This document shows, piece by piece, positions 1 through 6,821 of a stretch of DNA of 9,138 nt. The notes beneath the pieces were generated by a model, which did no database searches, was not told the DNA's origin, and was given only the letters and a program-made list of their open reading frames with translations. Each line of letters opens with the position of its first letter. Positions within the stretch are counted from its first letter, which is position 1. This DNA is from Clostridia bacterium (GTDB lineage Bacteria; Bacillota_A; Clostridia; Oscillospirales; CAG-272): contig JAGBUD010000168.1 in NCBI GenBank assembly GCA_017630995.1, forward strand, positions 1 to 9,138, read 5' to 3'. A program made the translations under genes and the position numbers.

Positions 1-45
1 GCTCGCCCGCATCCCGATGTTATGAAATTTTTAACAACGGGCTAA
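1..45 (+). CDS. 3' end of a BMC shell protein (partial)
   Basis: Frame 1 is open from the window edge to TAA at 43-45 and gives the tail ARPHPDVMKFLTTG. This matches the pattern ending many BMC-H proteins, a Pro-His element followed by Asp-Val and hydrophobic residues. The complete shell protein just downstream ends in [16 protein letters not shown], so the two tails align on RPH-x-DV. I infer that an adjacent, related but not identical, shell gene lies upstream, giving tandem shell genes. Only 14 codons are visible, so BMC-H versus the second half of a BMC-T cannot be decided. A hairpin (13-41) lies within these codons. Confidence 0.6.
   Translation, partial: ARPHPDVMKFLTTG
13..41 (+). other. 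Hairpin at the end of the upstream shell gene
   Basis: CCCGATGTTA at 13-22 pairs with TAACAACGGG at 32-41, giving nine pairs around one A-A mismatch and a 9-nt loop. It lies inside the last codons of the partial shell gene. The downstream tract has only a weak T-run (54-58), so a classic terminator is doubtful. It could protect the 3' end of a processed upstream transcript or partly terminate it. Confidence 0.35.
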
Positions 46-53
46 TGATTTGG

Positions 54-82
54 TTTTTAAGGCTTATGCTTTAAAATATAAT
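54..82 (+). promoter_or_regulatory. Candidate sigma-70/SigA promoter before the BMC-H gene
   Basis: A perfect TATAAT lies at 77-82 in an AT-rich stretch 44 nt before the shell gene start. With a 17-bp spacer the -35 position (54-59) reads TTTTTA, a poor match; TTGGTT at 50-55 fits better but leaves a 21-bp spacer. The -10 is convincing by sequence, but AT-rich DNA yields such matches by chance. An internal promoter here would boost this shell gene and the rest of the operon. Confidence 0.4.
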
Positions 83-126
83 TTAAAATTCAAAAAATAA
101 TAAAATTTTTACAGGAGGATTTACAA

Positions 127-399
127 ATGGAAGCACTCGGAATGGTAGAGACCAGAGGTCTCGTTGCTGCTATCGAAGCAGCAGATGCTATGGTTAAGGC
201 TGCAAACGTTATCCTTATCGGAAGCGAAAAGATCGGAAGCGGACTTGTAAGCGTTATGGTTCGCGGCGACGTTGGAGCAGTTAAGGCAGCAGTTGAGGCA
301 GGAAGCGCAGCTGCAACTTCTCTCGGAGAGGTTATCGCAACTCACGTAATTCCCAGACCTCATGCAGACGTTGAGAAGCTTCTTCCTTCTATTAAGTAA
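127..399 (+). CDS. pduA: BMC-H shell hexamer protein (PduA/PduJ/EutM-like)
   Basis: This 90-residue protein is a single BMC domain (about residues 3-88) of canonical length. It opens with ALGMVETRG and continues through the conserved helix with [12 protein letters not shown]. The KIGSG stretch at 35-39 is the loop lining the central hexamer pore in PduA/EutM-type proteins, and [14 protein letters not shown] forms the tail. Such proteins tile the facets of the shell, and their small polar pores pass substrates such as diols. The start is fixed by AGGAGG at 113-118, eight bases upstream, the strongest ribosome binding site in the window. That, together with the structured region after the gene, suggests it is made in large excess over downstream products, as a facet protein must be. 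PduA and PduJ cannot be separated from sequence alone; EutM- and CutN-type hexamers look similar. Confidence 0.95.
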   Translation: MEALGMVETRGLVAAIEAADAMVKAANVILIGSEKIGSGLVSVMVRGDVGAVKAAVEAGSAAATSLGEVIATHVIPRPHADVEKLLPSIK

Positions 400-417
400 T
401 AACAAATAGAGGAAGAC

Positions 418-452
418 TGGTATCCAAAGGGCATATCGCCCTTTGGGTACTA
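418..452 (+). other. Strong intergenic hairpin after the BMC-H gene
   Basis: Positions 418-432 pair with 438-452 in a continuous 15-bp stem (two G-T wobbles) with a 5-nt ATATC loop; the core is CCAAAGGGC/GCCCTTTGG. No T-run follows (ACAAAAGGA), so it is not a standard intrinsic terminator. It begins 18 nt after the shell gene stop, a good place to block 3' exonuclease decay of the shell mRNA. Its outer strand (447-452) is shared with a competing long-range repeat. Confidence 0.7.
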
Positions 453-504
453 CAAAAGGATTTAACGGGCAGGGTATGCCCCGTGTTAAGTTTTTCTGTA
501 GTAC
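447..504 (+). repeat. Inverted repeat GTACTACA/TGTAGTAC enclosing a second hairpin
   Basis: GTACTACA at 447-454 is an exact 8-bp inverted repeat of TGTAGTAC at 497-504. It encloses the hairpin at 461-490. Its left arm overlaps the outer part of the hairpin at 418-452, so the two pairings cannot both form fully. This could be a regulatory switch or the remnant of a palindromic repeat element; the sequence alone does not decide. Confidence 0.55.
461..495 (+). terminator. Possible partial terminator/attenuator between shell gene and pduL
   Basis: TTTAAC (461-466) pairs with GTTAAG (485-490) and GGGCA (467-471) with TGCCC (477-481), with a GGGTA loop and a 3-nt bulge (482-484). TTTTT follows at 491-495. 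A GC-rich stem then a short T-run is the shape of a weak intrinsic terminator. As the next genes clearly belong to the same system, leaky termination setting shell-to-enzyme stoichiometry is the likely role. The bulge and short T-run limit confidence. Confidence 0.5.
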
Positions 505-539
505 AAATTGCCTATTTTAGATGTGAAAGGAAATGAAAA

Positions 540-1202
540 ATGGAAATTTCAACAGAGAAAATTGCCGAAATGGTTAAAAACGTGATACTCGAAATGAACG
601 GCGCCAAGAAAAATGAGAGCACTGCTTGCGGCGGCGGAATTCCCATCGGTGTTTCGAATAGACACATTCACCTCTCAAAGACCGACCTTGAAACCCTTTT
701 CGGTGCGGGATATGAATTAACTCCCATAAAGGAGCTTTCCCAGCCCGGTCAGTACGCTTGCAAGGAGCTTCTCACGATTGTCGGCCCCTCAATGCGTCCT
801 ATTGAAAACGTAAGAGTTCTCGGCCCCGTAAGAAAAACCTCGCAGGTTGAAATCTCCGCAACCGATTCCTACGTATTAAAGGTAAAGCCCCCCGTCAGAG
901 AATCGGGAAATATAAAGGACTCCGCTCCAATAAGAATCATCGGCCCCAAGGGCGTGGTTGAGCTTTCCGAGGGTTGCATTATTGCAAACCGTCATATACA
1001 TATGTCACCCGATGAGGCAAAGGCTTTCGGACTTTCGGACGGAGACACGATAGACGTTGACGTAAACGGAAAGAGAAGAACGAGATGGTTTGACGTTCAG
1101 GTAAGAGTGCATAAGGATTTTAGACTTGAGATGCACGTTGATACCGACGATGCAAACGCGGCGGGAATCGGAAACGGATTCCTCGTAACACCCGTAAAGT
1201 AA
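540..1202 (+). CDS. pduL: PduL-type phosphate acyltransferase (phosphotransacylase)
   Basis: This 220-residue protein interconverts acyl-CoA and acyl-phosphate, recycling CoA inside the compartment and giving a precursor for ATP synthesis. It has the two-part PduL fold with paired histidine motifs: NRHIHLS at 40-46 (H42, H44) and NRHIHMSPDEA at 150-160 (H152, H154), plus MHVDTDDAN with H199. In characterised PduL, histidines of these motifs bind two metal ions. GPVRKTSQVEIS at 95-106 matches the conserved substrate-site segment. Residues 1-20 form an amphipathic helix (EKIAEMVKNVILEM), followed by a Lys/Ser/Gly-rich linker to about 33. This is the usual layout of an N-terminal encapsulation peptide, so the enzyme is probably lumenal. 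AAAGGA at 526-531 supports the start. It is unrelated to Pta, and the acyl chain (acetyl or propionyl) cannot be read from sequence. Confidence 0.95.
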   Translation: MEISTEKIAEMVKNVILEMNGAKKNESTACGGGIPIGVSNRHIHLSKTDLETLFGAGYELTPIKELSQPGQYACKELLTIVGPSMRPIENVRVLGPVRKTSQVEISATDSYVLKVKPPVRESGNIKDSAPIRIIGPKGVVELSEGCIIANRHIHMSPDEAKAFGLSDGDTIDVDVNGKRRTRWFDVQVRVHKDFRLEMHVDTDDANAAGIGNGFLVTPVK

Positions 1203-1220
1203 TAATTGAGGTGAAGTGAA

Positions 1221-1469
1221 ATGTTAAAGGGAATAATCAGAGGAAATATCGTATCAACGAGAAAGCAGGAATCTCTTGTAGGCAGCAAGTTTATGGAGGT
1301 TCAAATCATAAAGAACGGTGACCTCACCGACGAATTTATAATCGCTATAGACAGCGTTGGCGCGGGAATAGGCGAGACCGTTCTTATCACAACGGGCAGC
1401 TCCGCAAGACTTGCGCTTCATAACGTGCAGAGCCCCGCAGACGCGGTTATCGTAGGTATAGTAGACTAA
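1221..1469 (+). CDS. pduN: BMC-P shell vertex pentamer (PduN/EutN/CcmL family)
   Basis: This 82-residue protein is a single EutN/CcmL domain, slightly shorter than many family members. It starts MLKGIIRGNIVSTRKQESLVG, where the basic stretch and following glycine match the family's first strands. It keeps the AIDSVGAGIGETVLITTGSSAR core (about 43-64) and the ADAVIVGIVD end (73-82). Pentamers of this family cap the twelve vertices of the polyhedral shell. GAGGTG at 1208-1213 sets the start seven bases downstream, and only 18 nt separate it from the pduL stop. Vertex proteins are needed in few copies, consistent with its place after the structured 400-539 region. Confidence 0.93.
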   Translation: MLKGIIRGNIVSTRKQESLVGSKFMEVQIIKNGDLTDEFIIAIDSVGAGIGETVLITTGSSARLALHNVQSPADAVIVGIVD

Positions 1470-1476
1470 CAAAAGC

Positions 1477-1496
1477 GCCGTATCGCTTGACACGGC
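1477..1496 (+). other. Small intergenic hairpin before pduS
   Basis: GCCGT at 1477-1481 pairs with ACGGC at 1492-1496, then TC/GA after an A-C mismatch, with a GCTT loop. No T-run follows, so it is not a terminator. It fills the 49-nt gap between the vertex gene and pduS and may affect mRNA stability. Confidence 0.3.
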
Positions 1497-1518
1497 AAAC
1501 TGATTGAAAGAGAAACAT

Positions 1519-2835
1519 ATGAAGGAACTCAAGAAATTAATGCAGGACCTCGGCATTGTCGGTGCCGGAGGCGCGGGGTTCCCCTCTTATGCAAAGCTTG
1601 CGGAGGGGGCAAACCTCCTCCTTATAAACGGCTCCGAGTGTGAGCCGCTTCTCTACACGGATTACGTAATCCTTGGGCGCGAGCTTGAAACGGTGCTTTC
1701 GGGTGTCAATCTTGTTCTCGACGCGACCGCAATTCCAAGGGCGCTCGTTTGTATCAAGGAGCATACGGCAGAAAGGCTCGGCTTTAGCGAGGGCGAAAGG
1801 CTCTCGGAGAGAGTTTTCGTCAAGGTTTTGCCTAACGTGTATCCGATAGGTGACGAGATTGGACTTATATACGAGGCGTCGGGAAGACGGGTTGACCCGG
1901 GAAAGCTTCCCATCACCGCGGGCGTTATAGTTTATAACGTGGAAACGATGTATAACCTTGGGCGCGGCGCGAGATTTTCCGAGCCCGTGGTTGAAAAATG
2001 GGTAACCTTTGGCGGAAACGGCGTTGCTTCAACTGTCGTAAAGGTTCCTGTGGGAGCCAAGGTTTCGGATATATTCAGAAAGCTTGGAATAACCGTTCCC
2101 GCATTTAATTCGGTGCTTGACGGCGGCCCCTCGATGGGCAAGCTCATAAACCCCGAAACCGCAGTAATAACCAAAACCACAAAGGCGATTTTGATTCTGC
2201 CCGATGAAACGCAGGCTATCGCCTCAAAGAAGATAAACGAAAAAATGGCAGTTTCAAGAGCGGAAACCGCTTGCTGCCAATGCACAAGATGTACCGACTT
2301 GTGTCCGAGAAATCTTCTCGGATATCCCCTTGAGCCGCATAAGATGGTAAGAACGGCAATGGGGGCGGCAGAGGTCAAGCCGATAATGGTTCTTTCGGCA
2401 ACTCTTTGCTGCGGGTGCGGTGTTTGCGAAAGCCTTGCGTGCAGTCAGGGAATATCGCCAAGGGCGGTTATAGCAAACTACAAGGCAGTTCTCGCAAAAA
2501 ACAAGATGAGATTTAATCAAGAGGTAAGCTCCTCGGTCAGCGAGGCAAGGGAATACAGAATGATTCCCTCGGAGAAATGGGCAGCGACGCTCGGTGTCAG
2601 AAAATTTGACACGGTGGCGGACTTCGGTGGCGAAATTTCCGATTTTTCAAGAGTTGAGATACCTCTTTCAAGACATATAGGAATTCCAAGCGTGCCCGCG
2701 GTAGAGGACGGAGAGATAGTTTCTCGCGGTCAGATTATTGCAAGCGCACAGGATGGACTTTCTCTCCCACAGCATGCGAGCATATCGGGCAGAGTAACGC
2801 TCGGTAACGGAAAAATAATTATTGATGTAAGGTAA
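1519..2835 (+). CDS. pduS: PduS-like flavin/Fe-S NADH oxidoreductase (RnfC family)
   Basis: This 438-residue protein is related to the RnfC subunit and to Salmonella PduS, a flavoprotein with two [4Fe-4S] clusters that handles NADH electrons in the microcompartment. The glycine-rich GIVGAGGAGFPSYAK (12-26) begins the NADH/FMN-binding Complex I 51-kDa-like domain, with NGSECEPLL at 37-45. A soluble-ligand-binding beta-grasp region follows at about 165-230. The first cluster motif uses C252, C255, C258 and C262-Pro; the second uses C297, C300, C303 and C308, with one extra residue before the last Cys. The C-terminal 385-438 looks like the lipoyl-like barrel of the family. I chose ATG 1519 with AAAGAG at 1507-1512; an in-frame TTG at 1504 would add five residues and has no better site. 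PduT follows after 6 nt, consistent with a PduS-PduT electron relay. Confidence 0.92.
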   Translation: MKELKKLMQDLGIVGAGGAGFPSYAKLAEGANLLLINGSECEPLLYTDYVILGRELETVLSGVNLVLDATAIPRALVCIKEHTAERLGFSEGERLSERVFVKVLPNVYPIGDEIGLIYEASGRRVDPGKLPITAGVIVYNVETMYNLGRGARFSEPVVEKWVTFGGNGVASTVVKVPVGAKVSDIFRKLGITVPAFNSVLDGGPSMGKLINPETAVITKTTKAILILPDETQAIASKKINEKMAVSRAETACCQCTRCTDLCPRNLLGYPLEPHKMVRTAMGAAEVKPIMVLSATLCCGCGVCESLACSQGISPRAVIANYKAVLAKNKMRFNQEVSSSVSEAREYRMIPSEKWAATLGVRKFDTVADFGGEISDFSRVEIPLSRHIGIPSVPAVEDGEIVSRGQIIASAQDGLSLPQHASISGRVTLGNGKIIIDVR

Positions 2836-2841
2836 CGGAAG

Positions 2842-3387
2842 ATGTTTTTTGCGATAGGTGTTATAGAATTAAAATGTGTGCCCAAGGGCGTTGAGGCGGC
2901 AGACGCCGCGCTCAAGAGCGCGGGAATCGAAATGGTTTCGGCTCACCCCTCTTGCCCGGGTAAATACGAGATAGTTCTCACGGGTTCAATATCAAACGTC
3001 ACCGCCGCGGTGAGCCACGTGACTTCAAGATTTGAGGGCTACGTGATAGATTCCTCGGTAATGGGAAGAATAGACGAGCAGGTTATTTCGGCTCTTTTCG
3101 GAACGCAGGTTGGCGAGCAATCAGGCTCTCTCGGACTTATCGAAACCTTTTCCGCTGCAAGCGCGATAAAGGCGGCGGATATAGCCGTTAAGACCGCACG
3201 GGTGGCGATATATGACCTTCGCGTTTCGAGAGGAATGGGAGGAAAGGGAATAGTAATGCTGACGGGTGACGTCGGTGACGTGACCGCCGCTGTTGAGGCG
3301 GGTGCCGATTACGCTAAGGGCGTCGGAACGCTCTCCTCTTATTCTGTAATAGCCGCTCCGCACGAAGAGCTTTGGAAGCAGATGTAA
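2842..3387 (+). CDS. pduT: PduT-like tandem BMC-T shell protein with Fe-S pore cysteine
   Basis: This 181-residue protein has two BMC domains (about 1-90 and 95-181) and so forms pseudohexameric trimers. The first starts FFAIGVIELKCVPKGVEAADAAL; the second starts GSLGLIETFSAASAIKAADIAVK, and the chain ends in IAAPHEELWKQM, as PduT does. In PduT, Cys38 of a CPGK motif from three subunits holds a [4Fe-4S] cluster in the central pore. Here SCPGKY places a cysteine exactly at residue 38, so the cluster site is kept. The protein is therefore likely a redox conduit through the shell or a route for Fe-S cluster exchange. It starts 6 nt after pduS, with AAGG (2829-2832) inside the pduS end as the probable ribosome binding site. 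C12 is an additional cysteine of unknown role. Confidence 0.93.
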   Translation: MFFAIGVIELKCVPKGVEAADAALKSAGIEMVSAHPSCPGKYEIVLTGSISNVTAAVSHVTSRFEGYVIDSSVMGRIDEQVISALFGTQVGEQSGSLGLIETFSAASAIKAADIAVKTARVAIYDLRVSRGMGGKGIVMLTGDVGDVTAAVEAGADYAKGVGTLSSYSVIAAPHEELWKQM

Positions 3388-3422
3388 TTCGTGCAAAAAT
3401 GTGATTTGTTTTGAGGTGAAAT

Positions 3423-5954
3423 ATGGAAAACATTAAATTTGTTCTCGAAAAAAGCTCAAGAATTCAAAAGCTTATAGACGCACTTTATGAAAAAATGCCC
3501 GAGATAGAATCGGCAAGAGGTATTCTCGTTACCGAAAGCTACAAGAAAACCGAGAATCTTCCCATAATTTTGCGCCGCAGTGCCGCTTTTGCTCATATAC
3601 TTCGCAATATTCCCATCGTTATTCGTGACGGTGAGCTTATTGTCGGAAGTGCAACCGTAGCTCCCCGCGGCTGTCAGGTATTTCCCGAGTATTCTTACGA
3701 GTGGCTTCTTTCCGAGCTTGACACGGTTGAAACAAGAGCCGCAGACCCCTTTTACATAAGCGAAAAGACAAAGGCGGAGCTTCGTGAGATTTACCCTTGG
3801 TGGAGCGGAAAAACCACCAGCGACCTTGCAAAAGCAAATATGGCTCCCGAGGCATACGAGGCTTTCGTTGAGCATTCGGTTTTCACTCCGGGAAACTATT
3901 TCTATAATGGAATAGGTCACGTTTGCGTTGATTACGGAAAGGTGCTTAAAATCGGTTACAGAGGAATTGTCGCCGAGGCAAGAGAGGCTCTTGAAAAGCT
4001 CGACGTTTCCGACGCAGAATATATTTCCAAAAACAATTTCCTCACGGCAGTTATCGAAAGCTGCGAGGCGGTTATCGAATACGCAAGAAGATACAGCGTT
4101 CTCGCTCTCGATATGGCAAAGCGCGAATCAGACCCCGAAAGACGCCGCGAGCTTGAGATTATCTCTCGCAACTGCAAGAGAGTTCCCGAGTTTGGTGCAA
4201 CGAGCTTTTACGAGGCTTGTCAGTCGTTCTGGTTTGTTCAGCTTCTTCTTCAGGTTGAGTCGAGCGGACATTCGATTTCTCCCGGAAGATTTGACACGTA
4301 TATGTACCCCTACCTCAAAAAAGACCTTGAAGCAGGCGTTATAACCTACGAGGCGGCGCAAGAGCTTCTTGACTGTGTATGGGTAAAATTCAACGATATA
4401 AACAAGGTAAGAGATGCCGCATCGGCAGACGGATTTGCGGGCTACGGAATGTTCCAAAACCTCATCGTCGGCGGTCAGAACGTTCACGGAATGGACTCCA
4501 CAAACGACCTCTCTTATATGTGTATAGAGGCGGCTATGCACGTTCCGCTTCCTCAGCCCTCGATTTCGATAAGAGTGTGGAACGGCTCGCCCGAGCCTCT
4601 GCTTATAAAGGCGGCGGCGCTCACAAGACTTGGCACGGGTCTGCCCGCTTACTATAACGACGAAATAATTATCCCCTCTATAATGGCTCGCGGACTCACC
4701 CTCGAGGACGCAAGAGATTATTGCATTATCGGTTGCGTTGAGCCTCAAAAGGCGGGAAAAACAGACGGCTGGCACGACGCGGCATTCTTCAATATGTGTC
4801 GCCCGATGGAGCTTGCATTCTCTAACGGCTACGACAAGGGCAAGAAGATAGGCCCCGACACGGGTGACGTTGCCGATATGAAGACGTTTGAGGAATTTTA
4901 CGATGCCTACAAGGCGCAGCAGAGCTATATGATAAAGCTCCTCGTAAACGCAAACAACGCTATTGATATGGCGCACGCGGTAAGATGTCCGCTTCCTTTC
5001 CAGTCTTGTATGGTTGAGGACTGTATAGGCAGAGGAAAGTCCTTGCAGGAGGGCGGAGCAATCTATAACTTCACGGGTCCGCAGGGCTTTGGAATCGCAA
5101 ATAACACAGACGGACTTGTGGCTATCAAAAAGCTCGTATTCGAGGAAAAGAAATTCACCCTCACCGAGCTTCGCGACGCTATAAACGCAAACTACGGCTA
5201 CGGCGTTGCCGGTGCGGCGGCTGAAAAGCTCACAACCGAGATAGCGCAGCAGCTCGTTTGTGGCGGAGTTGAGATTACCGAGGCGGTTATCCGTGCGATA
5301 TACGACGAGGTCACAAACCTCACCTCGCTTGACGCTGCCACCAAGGCAAGATACAGAGATATCAAGCGTATGATAGACGAGGACGCTCCCAAGTACGGAA
5401 ACGATATTTACGACGTTGATATGTTCGCTCGCGACGTTGCAAACAGCTACACCCGCGAGGTTGAAAAATATAAGAACGTAAGAGGCGGAATATTCCAAGC
5501 GGGACTCTATCCCGTTTCGGCAAACGTTCCGCTCGGAGCAACAACGGGAGCAACTCCCGACGGCAGACTTGCATACACACCCCTTGCAGACGGTATCGGC
5601 CCCGCTTCGGGCAGAGATATCAAGGGACCCACCGCAACGGCAAACTCGGTTGCAAAGCTTGAGCAGGGCGTTGCATCAAACGGAACGCTTCTTAATCAGA
5701 AGTTCCACCCCTCCGCGCTCGTCGGAATGGCGGGACTTACCAAGTTCGTTGCGCTTATCCGCTCCTACTTTGACCAAAAGGGTATGCACGTTCAGTTTAA
5801 CGTTGTAACGAGAGAAACGCTTATAGACGCACAGAAGAACCCTGAAAAGTATAAGACTCTCGTTGTAAGAGTTGCGGGATACAGTGCGCTTTTCACCACC
5901 CTTTCACGTTCGCTTCAGGACGACATTATAAACAGAACGGAGCAGGGCTGGTAA
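3423..5954 (+). CDS. Glycyl radical diol dehydratase (probable 1,2-propanediol dehydratase)
   Basis: This 843-residue protein is a full-length glycyl radical enzyme. The PFL-like domain runs to about 690, with the thiyl-radical loop IIGCVEPQ carrying C438 and E440, followed by GWHDAAFFN (449-457, D452). The glycyl radical loop near the C-terminus, VRVAGYSALF, has G819. H166 in GIGHVCVD completes the histidine/cysteine/glutamate/aspartate set used by glycerol and propanediol dehydratases; from memory, H166 and C438 are also the numbers in the Roseburia inulinivorans propanediol dehydratase. Choline lyase CutC, as I recall it, has Thr where H451 is found, which argues against choline. The likely reaction is 1,2-propanediol to propanal and water without vitamin B12; glycerol is the alternative. 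GAGGTG at 3412-3417 sets the start. I see no long N-terminal extension, so targeting to the lumen would need a core helix or a partner. The activase follows. Confidence 0.92.
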   Translation: MENIKFVLEKSSRIQKLIDALYEKMPEIESARGILVTESYKKTENLPIILRRSAAFAHILRNIPIVIRDGELIVGSATVAPRGCQVFPEYSYEWLLSELDTVETRAADPFYISEKTKAELREIYPWWSGKTTSDLAKANMAPEAYEAFVEHSVFTPGNYFYNGIGHVCVDYGKVLKIGYRGIVAEAREALEKLDVSDAEYISKNNFLTAVIESCEAVIEYARRYSVLALDMAKRESDPERRRELEIISRNCKRVPEFGATSFYEACQSFWFVQLLLQVESSGHSISPGRFDTYMYPYLKKDLEAGVITYEAAQELLDCVWVKFNDINKVRDAASADGFAGYGMFQNLIVGGQNVHGMDSTNDLSYMCIEAAMHVPLPQPSISIRVWNGSPEPLLIKAAALTRLGTGLPAYYNDEIIIPSIMARGLTLEDARDYCIIGCVEPQKAGKTDGWHDAAFFNMCRPMELAFSNGYDKGKKIGPDTGDVADMKTFEEFYDAYKAQQSYMIKLLVNANNAIDMAHAVRCPLPFQSCMVEDCIGRGKSLQEGGAIYNFTGPQGFGIANNTDGLVAIKKLVFEEKKFTLTELRDAINANYGYGVAGAAAEKLTTEIAQQLVCGGVEITEAVIRAIYDEVTNLTSLDAATKARYRDIKRMIDEDAPKYGNDIYDVDMFARDVANSYTREVEKYKNVRGGIFQAGLYPVSANVPLGATTGATPDGRLAYTPLADGIGPASGRDIKGPTATANSVAKLEQGVASNGTLLNQKFHPSALVGMAGLTKFVALIRSYFDQKGMHVQFNVVTRETLIDAQKNPEKYKTLVVRVAGYSALFTTLSRSLQDDIINRTEQGW

Positions 5955-5986
5955 TACATCAAATTCAGTGAAAAGAGGTGATGCGA

Positions 5987-6769
5987 ATGGAGCTTGAAGC
6001 ACAGGGCAGAATATTCAATATTCAAAGGTTTTCGATTCACGACGGGCCGGGTATCAGAACTATAGTCTTCTTTAAGGGCTGTATTATGAGATGCGCTTGG
6101 TGCTGCAACCCCGAATCGCAGCGCCGAGAGATTGAGGTAATGGTTGAGGGCGACAGAGAAAAAACTGTCGGCAGAGACGTGACGGTTTCAGAGATAATGC
6201 CCGAAATTCTCGCCGATATGCCATACTACCGCAGAAGCGGCGGAGGGGTGACCCTCTCGGGCGGAGAGATACTCTGCCAAGCCGATTTCGCGGCGGCGCT
6301 CCTCAAGAGGTGCAAGGAGGAGGGACTTCACACGGCGGTTGAGTCCGCGGCGTCTATGCCGTTTTCCGAGATAGAGAAAATTCTTCCTTACCTTGACCTT
6401 TATCTTATGGATATAAAGCATATGGATTCCGAAAAGCATAAGGAATACACGGGTGTTCCGAACGAGAGAATCCTTGAAAACGCAAAAAGGATTGCCGAGT
6501 CGGGCGTGGAGCTTATAATAAGAACTCCCGTCATACCCACCTTTAACGACACGGCACAGGAGATCCGCGCGATATCCCATTTTGCAAAAAATCTGCGCGG
6601 TGTGCGTGAGCACCATCTTCTTCCGTATCACCGTCTTGGCAGTGATAAGTATGCCGGGCTTGGCAGGAGATATTCGCTCTCCGAAATCGAGCCACCCTCA
6701 AGGGAGAGAATGGAATATTTGCTTTCGGTTGCCGAAACCTCGGGGCTGAAATGCAAAATCGGCGGTTAA
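5987..6769 (+). CDS. Radical SAM glycyl radical enzyme activase
   Basis: This 260-residue protein activates the preceding dehydratase by abstracting hydrogen from its radical glycine, using S-adenosylmethionine and a [4Fe-4S] cluster. The cluster motif C32-x3-C36-x2-C39 lies in FKGCIMRCAWCCNPESQ. SIHDGPGIRT (16-25) is the activase signature, GGGVTLSGGE (85-94) contains the SAM-binding GGE, and MDIKHMD (141-147) and IIRTPVIPTFN follow as in the family. ATG 5987 lies six bases after GAGGTG (5975-5980); the GTG at 5978 and ATG at 5981 overlap that site and are unlikely. The extra two-cluster ferredoxin-like insertion found after the radical SAM motif in many activases is missing; residues 41-85 are short and have no cysteines, as in pyruvate formate-lyase activase. 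C40 directly follows the cluster motif. Confidence 0.94.
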   Translation: MELEAQGRIFNIQRFSIHDGPGIRTIVFFKGCIMRCAWCCNPESQRREIEVMVEGDREKTVGRDVTVSEIMPEILADMPYYRRSGGGVTLSGGEILCQADFAAALLKRCKEEGLHTAVESAASMPFSEIEKILPYLDLYLMDIKHMDSEKHKEYTGVPNERILENAKRIAESGVELIIRTPVIPTFNDTAQEIRAISHFAKNLRGVREHHLLPYHRLGSDKYAGLGRRYSLSEIEPPSRERMEYLLSVAETSGLKCKIGG

Positions 6770-6821
6770 CCGTTGCCTAAATCAAGAGTATGATGCCCAA
6801 GCGGGCTGAAAGGATATAAAT

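Noticed and set aside
121..405. A Cys/Ser-rich 94-codon minus-strand frame opposite the shell gene
   Set aside because: It mirrors the Ala/Gly-rich codons of the BMC-H gene, which is unmistakable on the + strand.
400..539. A CRISPR repeat or classic riboswitch
   Set aside because: There is no direct repeat array, and I cannot match the hairpins to a riboswitch class I know; they are described as inverted repeats instead.
3928..4657. Two + strand frames (138 and 92 codons) inside the glycyl radical enzyme gene
   Set aside because: They are other-frame readings of an intact 843-residue gene, with no frameshift in it.
4128..5498. A 456-codon open frame on the minus strand
   Set aside because: It lies wholly opposite the glycyl radical enzyme gene, whose conserved active-site residues are all on the + strand. 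Its translation is rich in Val, Arg, Leu and Cys with no domain I recognise, typical of an antisense shadow from biased codon use.
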